From Trichobilharzia regenti (taxonomy: Eukaryota; Platyhelminthes; Trematoda; Strigeidida; Schistosomatidae): a stretch of 64,000 nucleotides of DNA. Shown one piece after another: positions 1-11,221 of this stretch; the stretch's first letter is position 1, and every line of letters starts with the position of its first letter. Below the pieces are notes generated by a model. That model was given only the letters and a program-made list of their open reading frames with translations. It made no database searches and was not told where the DNA came from. The stretch spans positions 184,080 to 248,079 of the forward strand of contig CALYDD020000400.1 of NCBI GenBank assembly GCA_944472135.2, written 5' to 3'. Both the position numbers and the translations under genes were made by a program.

Positions 1-100
1 GTCAGTTAGAGGACCATTGAAAACTGTGGAGTATTGGACAGCTGTTTCGTACAAGTTTGGGACTCGTAGACAGGTATGCACCAACAACCCTACTGGGAAT
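1..100 (-). repeat. Hammerhead SINE, 3' part
   Basis: The reverse strand carries the tail of the hammerhead SINE family: a degraded core, stem II and GAAA, then the family's tail motif near 1-25. The core is mutated, so it should not self-cleave. It runs off the left edge of the window. Confidence 0.7.
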
Positions 101-114
101 CTAACCCAGAACAT

Positions 115-415
115 CGTGGAAAGCCATGATCAGTGACGTCCACCCGGTTGGGAGTGATGCCAAATGCTCTTCAATGAAATGGGTTGGTGGTCGCTCTAAA
201 ATCACGAATTGGTACAAGGTAAAATTCATTGGACACTGAGTATGGACTCAATGGATGAATGATATACGAGCTTGACTTGCAACCAGAAGGTACTGGGTTC
301 GAATCTGGTAGTGGGTGCGTCCTGCCGATAAGTCACAAATAAGTCACGAAGCAGCCTTCCGGTACTCCCTGGTTTCCAATGGTTTTCTAACTGGTAGCAG
401 TTATTAAATTTCTTT
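115..415 (+). repeat. Hammerhead SINE, near full length, degenerate
   Basis: Matches the family along its length: conserved 5' part, a tRNA-like A-box region near 255-275, a B box reading GGGTTCGAATC near 297-308, then a decayed hammerhead segment and the tail ending near 410. The ribozyme core is lost. Confidence 0.7.
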
Positions 416-736
416 TGCATACTATTGGCACTCAACTCTGAGAGACCTCTCGCTCATCAGACACACTGTAGATGCTTACGAAGGAAGACCGTATATAATT
501 TAAATAGTGTACTCTGTACAAGTGTTTCTGATGAATAATTTTCCAGCCAAACCAGTTATTTATTCTAGATCTCTTTATTTTGACAATATCACACTAACAG
601 CACTGTTATGTATTTCTTTTCATGCCATATAAACTAGTTTTCAAGATTAATCTACTGCCTTTTGTAAAAGGCCTATGAACTAAACTTTGTGATACTCGGA
701 TACAGTTTAGACAGTGAATGTTATTTTTTATTCCCT

Positions 737-977
737 CAGTTATTATTTTATTCTTTACGTTCCGAGTGGGACACACGGTTTCAAGCTAGAGCTTTGAAGT
801 TCCAGTAGCAGCCATTTTATTTTTATGGGGTGGGGTTGCGACCCTAACACTCCAACCTTCCTCCTTTAACGGCCTTACTGCCGGCTGAGCGAGATCTAGG
901 AGTGAGTCGACCGGGAACCAATTCCCAAGCTAGATGCATGGTTGGCGAGCGTTCTACCGCTGAAACACAGACGTACG
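737..977 (-). mobile_element. LINE-tailed tRNA-like SINE with target duplication
   Basis: A copy of the roughly 240-bp SINE whose head is tRNA-like (near 925-977) and whose 3' end shares the tail of the RTE LINE at 55.4-58.8 kb. It is flanked by the 11-bp direct repeat TTTTATTCCCT at 726-736 and 978-988, so it moved as a discrete unit by target-primed insertion. The copy is diverged, and its B box is no longer a clean match. Confidence 0.75.
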
Positions 978-988
978 TTTTATTCCCT

Positions 989-1628
989 ACGTTTCTATTA
1001 ATTTGGAATTCGATTGCTTTTCATGAACGGAGACCAGATCTCTAGAACATTACATCCACCGTGTCAGCCAGATATGAATGACTAAATCTTCATTCTTTCC
1101 ATCGAGGACTACACAAAAAACTTGAGTGTGGTGTGAAAAACAGTTCGTATACCTTTCGACCCCTAGCTAAAATGCCGAGTCTTCATTATAATCTCCTCCG
1201 CAGAATACCCTAAAGGTAAACGTATACATAACTACTGCTTGTAACCTAGTACGAAACCACACAGATGAAAATTGCAACACAATCCAAGACTTGAGTTAAG
1301 CAGCAAACTATTTCTTCCGTGCTGAAAACATAAATATAAAACTGCTTACTTTCGCTGTATTACGAACAAATGCGTTTGCTGTTTCCTTATAAACTGAGGG
1401 CATCATCGGATCTAAGGTAAGCAAGAATAATCTACGCATCTCTTTTGAGAGAGATACTAGAAGCACAGTAGGTCAAAAAGAGTAAACTGTTGTTAAATAC
1501 TAGTGCTTAGTACATCATGCTGTCGCTATGGTTTATTTTAGAAGTCAAATATGCCTATGTAAAGGTAACTCGATGAATGCAAACTAATTAGGATTTAGTT
1601 GGTTCCCATCAAATCAACCTTTCTCAGA
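989..1628. other. No recognised feature
   Basis: AT-rich sequence. I see no convincing coding exon, RNA gene or repeat match within the window. Confidence 0.5.
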
Positions 1629-1890
1629 AATGGAGAACATTTTGGAAAAGACTGACTGGTTTCAACATAGAACTTTGCACAGTTCAAGTCACCACACTCC
1701 ATGTAGCACACAAAGCAACAGAAGAAAGTACAAGAAATGCCTAAAAGAAACAGTAAACAGAGGTGTGAGGCAAAGGAATAGTAATAACGAAGAACAAAAC
1801 AGTTTCATCGGAAATCATAAGTCACAGGGAGTGAATGCATCTGAAAAGGCCACTGAGAACGATTTTGAGCCATATCACCAATTGCTTCCA
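1629..1890 (+). CDS. Possible internal exon, unrecognised
   Basis: An open frame preceded by a good splice acceptor (pyrimidines then CTCAG ending at 1627-1628). The first in-frame methionine is at 1630. The predicted peptide is polar, rich in Asn, Ser, Lys and Gln, with no domain I recognise. The frame continues past 1890 into the 3' part of a LINE fragment on the other strand, so the true exon end, if any, lies near 1860-1890. It could be chance open sequence. Confidence 0.22.
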
Positions 1891-1904
1891 ACCATTGGTT
1901 TTTA

Positions 1905-2730
1905 CCGTCCCGAGGAATCCAACAAAACAGGAAGTCTACACCTTCCTACGTGGCTTAAACTAACTGTTGTGGATTTCATTAACTGGTGCCATGTTTTGAT
2001 TTGACCACCTCTAGCTCTTTTCCAGCCTAACCCTATGTCAGTTAACATTGCCCGTCGAGGAAGGCAATGGCTAGGCATACGTAACAACATGTCCTAACCA
2101 TCTCAGTCGATGTAATTTCACAACCTCGTCGATTGATTTCCCCTCCTTACCTAGCACTCGACGCCTAACCTCAATATTGCTCACCTTATTAAAAAAAAAA
2201 AAAAAAGAAATAGAACGCAGGCACCTATGATCAAAGATAGCTAATCTTTTCATGTCTACCACTCTCAATGGCCAGGTCTCACAAAAAGCCATAAAGGAGG
2301 ACGGAGCGGACTGATGAGCAGTACACCCGCCCTTTGGTCGAAAGCCAGCCGGACATCACGTCTACGCCGGAGATGGCGTAGACTGGCATATGCGAAACTA
2401 GCCCTCTGTATCCGTGCTGAGATTTCGTCAGAAATCAAAGCATTGGAGTTGGGGCTGATGGTACTTCCCAAATAAGTGAAGCGGTCAACGTGCTCTACCA
2501 CTTCACTTCCTATTTCTAATCTAGGAGTCAGTGTAGTCCAGTCCTGTGACATCATCTTGGATTTGACGGGAGCGAATCGCATACCAAACATTCGTAGATT
2601 ACAGCTCAAGGTGTTTAGAAGACTCTGCATTTTGTCAGCGTCCTCGCCTAGAAGGACTATATCGTCGCCTGGCCGAAAGCTGCTACATTGACGTGGTGGT
2701 CGGGCTTGAACACCGCAATGTCCCAACAAG
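1905..2730 (-). pseudogene. Non-LTR retrotransposon fragment, RT C-terminal region
   Basis: Conceptual translation on the minus strand gives a reverse-transcriptase segment with an FxxGDDIVLLGED motif (a changed form of the usual FADDIVLL), then YLGSTISPN, a charged Arg-rich stretch and the downstream FDHRCLRSI and RLRWLGHV motifs. The reading frame is broken around a run of adenines near 2190-2205. The upstream part, with endonuclease and the front of the RT, is absent beyond about 2730, so this is a 5'-truncated copy. Its motifs differ from the RTE element at 55.4-58.8 kb; the clade (RTE or CR1-like) is not decided. Confidence 0.75.
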
Positions 2731-4203
2731 CTATACTGGCTGAGACTTGTGTCTCTTCAGGTCCTACCGTGCCAGAAAGGTTGTTTGGATAGCGGTTAGA
2801 TAAAAAGCAGCCACCCAATTCAATACTATGAGTCGAACAAATTCACAAAATATCATGCCGGATCGGTCGGGACCCAGATTAACAAAATAGTGCTAAGTGT
2901 GTGGTAATCCTTTTCATCGTACTTTACACCTGGAAGGTGTGACTACTGAGTATCTTTTCACCAAGGATCCCTCCATAAGGTGCACCCAAGGGGTGTGATA
3001 CGAGATCAAGCAGTATAACGTAAGGAAAACTTGGTCCGTGAAGCATTATTAACCGCAGTAGCCACAATATGTGTCGTGCATCCCAAGTCTCTCAACGAGC
3101 AATGTTAGTCTAAATAGGATTACGTCGGGAAAAATTCAAGAATGGTCAAAGCATGACATGATGAATCCATTTGCTTGAAAGAACTATTTGACGTGTTGTA
3201 AGTTGTCTGTCCAGGATTCTTACAGTAAAATTTCGGATATGCATGGAATGAAACCTTTCTCAATAGTGCAGACGTATTCACTTCTTATCATTTTACTCCT
3301 TTCAGCATTCATAGGTGCTTTTAAGATGTGGTCACCTGACCTGAGGCACTTTTGTGCGTCTAAATCAGCAAGTCAGTCACAATCGATGCCACAACCGATA
3401 CTTTTAAGAGTGATACTACCCCGTGCAACATCTGTGCCGATAAAAAACTACATGTGCCGATGAATCCGGGGTTGAAACACACCTGTTGTGTAGTATTTTA
3501 AGGATCCGTAAGACTTAAAGATCCGTAAGCGAATACATCAAGTTTTGAAACCGGAACTCACAGGATTGAAATTGAATCCAGAGATTGAATAATAGAGGGA
3601 GATAATGCATAGATATGAAAACGAATACACTAGTATACCCACTGCAAGTAATTCACTTATGAAACTGTGACTGTTTCTAATAATAAAAATGGTTTCATAA
3701 GAGTTCATTGATAAACACGGTCGTTCAGAGCACGTAACTGCCTTTATCCTTTCATTAAAAGTCTGACATTCATCAATAAAATTATGAAAGATGTAGGGCT
3801 TAAATTTTGGCAAAACGAATTTTCCCCCGAAACTCTGGGCTAATATTACGCAAAATGAAACCTTGAGTTTTCTTTAGATAGAACGTCAAACCATAAAAAA
3901 CTAGTTGAGTTTGAACAGTACAAATAGTTCACATGGTCTTAATAACTGCATTTCACCTTCCATCACTTATGCCTGACTAAGAAAGAAAAAAATACAAGCA
4001 TCGATAGTGATATTAATTCACCATACATTTCAATGGTTACACTTCATACATAGAAACCTGGCCTACAAGAAGCCCATTTGTTGTAAAAAGTTAAGAAAAA
4101 ACATTAAGCAAACCCAAAACAGCATAAAGTCACATCAAATAAAAATATGAAAACTATAAAGTCTGCTAGTGACAACTTTGTACAAAAGGAGTTACGAATG
4201 AGT
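2731..4203. other. Unannotated AT-rich stretch downstream of the MANF gene
   Basis: Holds the 3' flank of the MANF-like gene at its right end. Short open frames are present, but none has splice signals or recognisable motifs that I would defend. I see no clear AATAAA on the minus strand just beyond the MANF stop codon. Confidence 0.4.
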
Positions 4204-4858
4204 TCAAAGTTCGTTTCTTGCTTCCAAATAAGTTGCAGCATCAGAATCATATTTGTGAATATTGCTCTTGATGAGTTGAATAAAGTCACTTTTCTCTGAA
4301 CAACCTCGACATTCCAATCCCCACTTTTCTATTATCTTCTTTAAATCTCTGACTTTTGACTTCTTGAAATCGAACTCCTTAAGGTCGATAACTTTCTCTA
4401 CAAACATAGTTATTTTGCATTACCGGGCTTACCATATCTTAAGTCGCAAATCTGGGAGTCAAGTTCAAATAGTTTTTGGCACACCTTTTCTACAGGCATC
4501 TGCCATTTAATTGGATCCACTAGACGATTAAGTGTACTTGCCGCTGACGTCTTCAAGCCCCCAACATGATAGCACTACGAAAGTTATCAGCACAAATTAA
4601 ACGTACAAAATCATTATCCTTCCCCACTGATGTTGAACACTTTTTCATGAAAGCTTCCTTGATTTTTTCTGAAGTTTCTCGATCACTGGGTTGTAGTGAT
4701 TCGATGAAGGATCCCAAAAATTTCATGCATACTGCCAATAAGCTCACATAAAGTAAGAAATTACCTTCGCAATTAGACGCATCAAATCTTTTGGCGGATG
4801 TGACTTTTGAAGGAAAAACAAAGCACAGTACGACACCAAAACACAGTAACCAATGCAT
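4204..4858 (-). CDS. MANF: MANF/CDNF (ARMET) family neurotrophic factor, four exons
   Basis: Joining 4765-4858, 4607-4731, 4433-4574 and 4204-4397 gives an uninterrupted 184-residue protein, close to the 179-187 usual for the family. It opens with a signal peptide (MHWLLCFGVV...) followed by CEVC. All eight family cysteines are present: CEVC, KKC, FCYH, KVC, QIC and the CRGC of the SAP-like C-terminal domain (CKGC in vertebrates). It ends in RNEL, resembling the RTDL/KTEL endoplasmic-reticulum retention ends. The family protects cells against ER stress and is partly secreted. The introns are 33 bp (4732-4764), 32 bp (4575-4606) and 35 bp (4398-4432), each GT...AG, and every junction keeps phase. 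The CEVC and FCYH motifs appear only after splicing. Read without splicing it looks like two unrelated short frames. Confidence 0.93.
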
Positions 4859-4865
4859 GTGGCGG

Positions 4866-4880
4866 CTAAAATCAAAAAAC
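4866..4880 (-). promoter_or_regulatory. Splice acceptor 7 nt upstream of the MANF start
   Basis: A pyrimidine-rich run ending in TTTTAG (AG at 4866-4867) lies immediately before CCGCCAC-ATG. This is a good 3' splice site, with a favourable start context. It could receive a spliced leader, which schistosomes add to some mRNAs, or close an intron in the 5' leader; the sequence alone does not decide. Confidence 0.5.
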
Positions 4881-5344
4881 TACGTACACTTGGCAAGGTT
4901 TCTATTGGGCCACATAAGTTTAACGATAAAATAAAACAACACTAACATTGAAACTGTTTGTTTTGTTATTAGCAATGTTATAAGCAGTTAAGAATATTAA
5001 TTATCTTTAAAATATTATTTAAAACTTTTTACATGAGGAGCCAATTGCTGATCATATTTCGAAGGAATCGAATAACCATTTGTGTCCTAATCTGCGGCGT
5101 TTTTAATCTTCTTAGGATGACCTCTTGAATATTCTCCCCCGTAATGAGTGAAAAGTAGAAATGATTAATGCTCAAGGCATTTCAGGAAAAATAACATAAT
5201 GCAGTTGCATTGCTTCCCATGATACGGTGATGATGAGAGTCCTAAACTTTCCAATCTTGTAACACCAGTTTAGTACTGATTTACAAGCCACCCTCTATTC
5301 TCATTTAATGGTGCCCAAATATTTCTTTAGTAATAGCTGGATAC

Positions 5345-5578
5345 CTCTATGCAGTATGCGTCATGATCTCTTGCGGAAACGCAACACGGAAGCGCTATGG
5401 CTAATATAAGTAGGAATTCTCGCAGAACTGGCCAAGCTGGTTCACATAGCGCTTTAAGACACACTGTATTTCTGTCGGTTACAAAACTGCTTTGTTGCTT
5501 CTTTCTATTAGAGTTCCTACCCCTGACACTAGTCACTTCACATTTCCTCTTCTTTAACCACTCAATGGCTTTAATACA
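5345..5578 (-). CDS. Tentative exon, unrecognised
   Basis: A 78-codon open frame lies between an acceptor (AACCAG, AG at 5579-5580) and a donor (GAG|GTATCC at 5344). It begins CIKAIEWLKK and has a hydrophobic segment LREFLLILAIALPCC near its end. The region is less AT-rich than its flanks. I recognise no family. The upstream polypyrimidine tract is weak, so the exon may be spurious. Confidence 0.28.
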
Positions 5579-5599
5579 CTGGTTTTGACATTAGGAGTG

Positions 5600-8275
5600 C
5601 AAATTCTAAAGAAGAAGGCAGGAAATTATCGCCTGTGAACCAATTTCTTCTGTTCTTACAGATTGCGCATCACTATCTCACTCCTCCTTTAAAATGGCTC
5701 TACTACCATTACATAAGTGGCAAGCAATTCACACAAATGATAATGGAATATCAAAGTTACGTTCGCAGCTAATTTTCCCATTGTCTGGGACACTCAGTAG
5801 TGTGGAAAAATCTCACTAAGAATTCCGTGAACCTGATTCTGTTCACACCAACTTTCATGCCTTCTTATTTGTTTTCATATCATTTCTTCCCTTGAAACCT
5901 ACCGTGAAAGAACATTTGGCTAGAGACAGGAAACAGGCGCATAACTTGCACATGTGACTGTTTTGGCTGTGAAAATGATTAATTCATCCATCACAGAGAT
6001 GATTTACTATCTCAGGCAGGTAAGCATCGGGGTTAGGAATGGTACTGGCTTTCTAATGAGTGTCTGTAGTTCAGATTTTCCGGAACGACATTCGACCGAA
6101 ATGTTATTTAAATTGACATGATTTTTCTGAATAGACCTTCCTGTTCGAATTTCTCTTTGAATAACAAAATGTTAGCAAAAATTCTCTTCTACATTTATTA
6201 AGTATTTAAGGGAAATGTGCAGCTCCATAGAAACGCGTTTACGACAAAAGGTTTACTACTTCAAGAGTGTTTAGGCTGTTAATAGTCCATTCCCTTGTTT
6301 TACTGGAGATCTTTCATGAGTCAGAAGCTTTTCCCACTTGACTGGTTTACCCATTTTCCGAGTTTGTGCATTGGTAGATGTGTTATTGACTTTCGTTAGT
6401 ATAAATCTTTCCATAACCACGCACAGTGAATCTTTGTCTAAATGGGCAGACATAAGTCTGTTGATACTAACTCCATCTACGGATTTATCCAGCTAAATCA
6501 AATGACGTTTTCAGTGATCTGAGGCCACTTTAAAAAGTTCCTCTAATGATGGCTGTATTTTATAACATCTCACTCGTGTGTGCTAGAACAAAAATTCATG
6601 AGACATATACTGCTTGTGATTATTTTGCCTTAAGTTAACCATCTATAGTAGAAACCTTGAAAGTATACAGCCACGTTTTTTTGTTTTCAGCCCCAGGGCT
6701 GATTGCACACCAGGAAGTCTGGCATCAGACATTCTCAAAGCCCCATACAGATGTTACAGGACAAGAAGACATTATTTAGTGTTGAATGCGTATTTAGTAA
6801 CCACGCTGGTAATTGAAAAACCCAGTCAGACAAATGGAACAGTAATCACCATTCAATGCCATTTAATAATGGAGGGATTTGGAAGTCACAACGAGTCAAT
6901 AGTTTCTGCTCTGTTATTCCTCTTGTTCCTTCGTATTTCTTCATTGCTAACTGACAACTGAGTTGTCCCACTCTGTATATTATTTCCTATGTGGTGTGAT
7001 GACCCTTAACATTCTTACGCTTTGTTTTATATTATTCTGAAGACCCTCGCAAGCCTTTTGCCATACCAAAATCGTACATCTTCCAAGGTAAATGTATCTT
7101 GAAGGCTTGACTACGTGCCTTAAAGGATGCTACATAAACGATATGCTTAGACCCTCTGGTAACCAGCCACCCTAATATTTGTTAAACGAATATTCAGGGC
7201 CCAGCAGTAATGTTTGCATATCACTAGACTATTTATTTTCACATAAGAAGACTATTTGACATGTTTATTTTTCTCAGCACTTCAATAGCTGTATGTTTCA
7301 GATAAGCTGGAGAATATTCATACATCAGTTGCCTATCCCCACTAAGTCCCTCCTCTTCCTTGGCAACCAAGTTAATGAAAGGAACTAAAATGTTTTGTAG
7401 CTAAGAGGGGCCTCATCACTGACCAGGTCACAACTACCCTGTGGTCCCACTCTAAGCACAATGGCGTGGTCTCCAAGGATTATATGCTAATGGTTTTCAT
7501 AATGTATACGACGTTTAGTTATTCCAGTCTTGAGGACTTCTCTAATTTTGCGGTAGCCCTCACGTTTATATTCATATATCGGGAGCACTCCAACATCTTT
7601 AACAGATGTTTTGCCCGACTCTACCCGGTAGAACCTCTTCATCTCTTGTTACGCTTTTGTAGACAAAACTAGTCTATATCGCCTTCCTCGATATCGATCC
7701 ACTTAAGTTTCCAGGTTGCGGTGGGTTCAAATGCCTTCCAAATAAGCACATCAGTTGGATTAAAGCCAAATTTTACCAGAAACGTTTAGGTGACGGATTA
7801 CCATATTATATGTAGGTTGATAGCGAGCGAATACAAGTTTAAGATACCACTCTAATATCATTGCATCGTTTCAAATAAATTGTATACCTTCCTCCTTGAT
7901 GAAATGACATTCTGTTTGAAACGGTTGCTTTTTGTGACCACTTTAATCATGATAAGCGAAAAGTGTGGTCAAACGCTAATATAACGTTTACGAAATGTAC
8001 TAAATCAGTTCGTGGTACAGATGGCATTTAAGAAATCACTTAGTGACACTTCATGAACGACTCCAAACTCGTTTCCGAATGACTTCAGCTAGACATACGC
8101 TCATTATTACCGTGTGAACGCCTGTCCTTCTAGACCTGAGCTTTGACTTCAATACATGCTGGCTCTTTTTCATGGTCATCTAACCTGGTGACCAGCCTAT
8201 GCCGAACACCACCCCAACTAGTAGAGGAAAAGTATGGCACTTACACCTATTAAGGGATGCATTTATTAACAGTGG
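5600..8275. other. No recognised feature
   Basis: AT-rich sequence with short, unsupported frames. No repeat seen elsewhere in the window and no RNA gene recognised. Confidence 0.4.
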
Positions 8276-8289
8276 TATGAAGACAGAAC

Positions 8290-8645
8290 AGAGATATAAT
8301 AATAATAATCTACTTCATTCCAAAAACAGTGCTTTTAATACAGAATAGAATTCTCAGCATTTGTAACAATATTTCATCTCGTTTACTCAAAATATAAATG
8401 AAATTAAAAATTAAAACAAAATTAACCAGAGGAATTTGTCTGCGTTTGTGATATAAAGTCAAAAATATTCGAAGCACGAGTTGACAATACTAAATACAAT
8501 GATAATTACAGTGAGTTTGTTTCAAACAGTATTTTCGACTCAGTTTGGAAATTTTGGCATGCTTTAAAGTATTGAATCTAATGTTCTGTTGATATAGTAT
8601 GAGGAGGGGAAATACAAAATTAACAGTTATAACACAGCTTAAATG
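8290..8645 (+). repeat. Dispersed repeat R1, copy 1
   Basis: Shares extended similarity, in the same order, with 38950-39325. Landmarks are TTCCAAAAACAGT near the start, a run with TTTCAAACAGTATT in the middle, and AATGTTCT...GAGGGGAAA near the end. The class is unknown; it may be the 3' end of a retroelement. It lies just upstream of the BEL insertion. Confidence 0.6.
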
Positions 8646-8893
8646 GTGCTCACACTTATGAAGAAATGAACAAACGAAAACAAAAAAATTGAGAGGATTA
8701 TAAATACAAGAAGTACAATAACAATCAAGATCGACGTCAAAGAACGTGAACGTTAAACGTTTATTTTTGGAACTGGTAGCCATTGTTGGGCAAATCGAAG
8801 GCGAGAATGGATAATAGAGCATCAAATAATAAACCCTGTTGTATAATGACCAGCAGTTTCCCAGTAAAATCACAGCGACAGTCATGTGCTACA

Positions 8894-8898
8894 TTGGA
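8894..8898. repeat. Target-site duplication of BEL composite, left
   Basis: TTGGA directly before the terminal TG of the composite; the same five bases follow the terminal CA at 15707-15711. Five bases suits BEL/Pao integration. Confidence 0.75.
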
Positions 8899-8976
8899 TG
8901 CCAGCCACGTCTCGTCAACCGTCAATGCCCAGCTCTTGCTACCCTGGGACTCACGTTGTTCCTTGAAGTTTCTCAG
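8899..8976 (-). repeat. Left partial LTR of BEL composite
   Basis: Matches the first 78 or so bases (plus-strand order) of the other two LTRs with several substitutions, then jumps at CAG|CC straight into the 3' noncoding region. The polyadenylation signal, the LTR start and the polypurine tract are all missing, so this is a deleted 3' LTR. Confidence 0.8.
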
Positions 8977-9555
8977 CCAACACACCACAAGCATACCCAC
9001 AGCACAATCTCACACATCGATGACGACCTGCGCCTCCAGATAAAGGCATCCTCTTGACATCTTGCAACACAACCGCCACTTGCTAGAATGACTCTTGCAG
9101 AATGCAACGTGACCATAGCACCATCTCATGATACTCCACGCACATCCTCTTATCTACTCACTACCAATTACCACTGCAATCTCTTGTCACTCATTCTGCC
9201 TCAGTTCTAGTAACGGTGACGTACGCAAGCCTCAGCCGTCTACACTCCCGCTCCCCGGCGTGTGGGACCGCAGCTAACAATTATCTCCGTATGCATTTCA
9301 TTCTCAGCAATAGCCTCCCCGGCGCATACGACCCATCTGCTGTCCTTAACATCAATCAATTCATTCATGGATGTGGAAGACTCGAAACAACTTCAGAAGT
9401 AAACGCGACGAAAATTTTAGCAAAATTATGCAATAACATTAAGGTACGAAAACAACGAGTAAACACAATGAATCCAAAATCACAAATCGAGAAGACACAC
9501 CACACGTATACACAAACAGTACAAATAACCTCGCGGATCATGTCTTGGTGGAATT

Positions 9556-10010
9556 CCTTTGAAGAATTGCAGGACTTACACCAATACGCCTACAACCCTT
9601 CTCAGGTTGGCGATTGTAAGTTGTGGAATGTCCGGACACAAATAAGATTAACCAACAATTACATTAATTGGAACTCACACAATTATTTAACACAAACATA
9701 TGTACAATCAACACATCAAATGTGGTGGATTCTAGCACGACAAACTACCCTTGAAGAACTGTAGGACTTACAGCAGTACGCCTACATTCCTACTCAGGTT
9801 GATGATCCAAGTGGAAGTCGTCCGGACACAAACAGAATTACCAACAGCTAGATGATAGATGATATCAATTCAGTATATGCAATATGAACATATGTACAAA
9901 ATCACACACCGAGCAAATTGGACTGCTCATTGATGCGCTACCCTTTGAAGAATTGTAGGACTTACAGCAGTACGCCTACAACCCTTCTCAGGTTGACGCT
10001 CTAGGTTGGA
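9556..10010. repeat. Tandem repeat, three units of about 195 bp, in BEL copy A
   Basis: Three diverged units start at 9556, 9746 and 9950. Each contains GAAGAAYTGYAGGACTTAC, then a TACGCCTACA motif and CTCAGGTTGA/GCG. They sit in the 3' noncoding part of the element. The same three units recur in copy B. Confidence 0.8.
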
Positions 10011-10458
10011 AAATCGTTGCAGAGTTCATTTACTGACTTCCCTCTATCAGCTATGTCCTCAAATCTGAACGGTATACACTCATGTCATTGTATCGTAGAA
10101 TATAGATGACGAACAAACATACGATCTATCTGGTCAACCAAGCGTAGGCACAGAGTAATTTATACCAAAGATAATAGCATTCAAATAGTAACTTGAAACT
10201 AGAAATGCCTTTATTCATGCAAGTCAATTTAACAATTACTCTCTCGTTTACACTTGGCTTATCCTCACTAAACTAACCAATATCTTTCGTCTTTTCAAAT
10301 GTACCAATACTATCATAGTCATTGCACAAGATACTTGAGTTGATGGGGGTCTTTTTCATTGTGGATGACAACACCAACGGCAACTGATTGATACCAGTTG
10401 ATGAACTTAGTGGTGGATCAGCAGCTGTTGTTCTTCGACTTTCAGATAGTTGTCTAAC

Positions 10459-10532
10459 GCTGAAAATTCCATACTTGTACCAAAAATACGGTGTGGAATC
10501 AAGCTGTAATTAAAAAATAAAAAAAATAATAA
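10459..10532 (+). mobile_element. 74-bp 5'-truncated retroinsert in BEL copy A
   Basis: Absent from copy B, where seven other bases stand at the same point. It reads GCTGAAAATTCC... and ends in an A-rich tail. It is the reverse complement of the 3' end of the repeat at 17160-17345. So it is a very short reverse-transcribed tail of that element, landing after the BEL copy had duplicated. It breaks the ORF discussed at 10499-10723. Confidence 0.75.
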
Positions 10533-10723
10533 TTACCACCACTGCTGTCTTTCACTACTAGTTCGGGTTTAGCACTATCATCTGATGATAGGTGGGCTAC
10601 ACGCTGATCAATTACACTGACGGTCTCACAAGTATGCACACCTTCTGCAACTGCATCTGCATTCAATTCCACTTCACGTTGCAGTTGTACAGAACCTTTA
10701 TTCAACTTAGCAGTAGTAGGCAT
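10533..10723 (-). pseudogene. BEL C-terminal ORF, copy A, interrupted
   Basis: Same N-terminal residues as the 127-residue ORF of copy B (MPTTAKLNKGSVQLQREVEL...), but the frame is cut after about 63 residues by the 74-bp insertion and then reads into insert sequence to a stop at 10499. No enzyme motif is visible. From its place it may be the end of the element's polyprotein or a separate small ORF. Confidence 0.55.
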
Positions 10724-10933
10724 TCCCCCATTTCATCATGATCAACCAAAGACAAATCTGCAATATCATGATCATTATCACAAATATTCAATTTACCATC
10801 ATCTATCTGGTCCACTTGTGGTGGACCTTTTACTCTGTTAGTTTAGTTACCCAAATTCAAATAGAAAATAAAATGCCAAATCAGTTTAGTTACCGAAAGA
10901 ATATATTAAAGTTTGGTTACTTGGGTTTACAAA

Positions 10934-11221
10934 GATCCAAAGTCCACAATAAACGTAATAGACTCCAGGTGCTGCGGGAAGACTGCTCCAGTACTAATTC
11001 TCCAATGTTGACGTTGCCGGAGGTCGACCAAAGTACGTAGGAAGAACTACGGTGCTCCTGCAAAAATTTGAGATAGAAAGCAGGTGATTAAAATTGATCG
11101 ACGGCAGTTGGGATGGTGGAGAAGACGGAGAGTCGAAAGCAGAACTATATATTTATTCAAAACCCGAGGTAAAGTTCAAAGTACAGAGTTTATGGTTAAA
11201 ACAAAGTAGTGTACAATATGT
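10934..11221 (-). other. Unassigned segment between gag and the C-terminal ORF, copy A
   Basis: About 290 bp found only in copy A, absent from copy B because of its deletion. The minus strand has AATAAA near 11150 and begins TGTACAC near gag, features that could suit an LTR fragment of another element. No coding motif is seen. It may equally be residual internal sequence left after loss of pol. Confidence 0.35.

Noticed and set aside
3188..3463. 91-residue ORF with a hydrophobic segment
   Set aside because: No splice signals, no recognised motif, and composition like the surrounding noncoding DNA.
4553..4858. MANF N-terminal frame read as one 101-residue protein
   Set aside because: Unspliced translation lacks the CEVC and FCYH motifs and ends early. 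Removing the 33- and 32-base introns restores both motifs.
9216..9764. 182-residue plus-strand ORF, repeated identically at 13325-13873
   Set aside because: It runs antisense to the BEL element through its noncoding 3' region and tandem repeat. Its repetition reflects the element duplication; no motif is seen.
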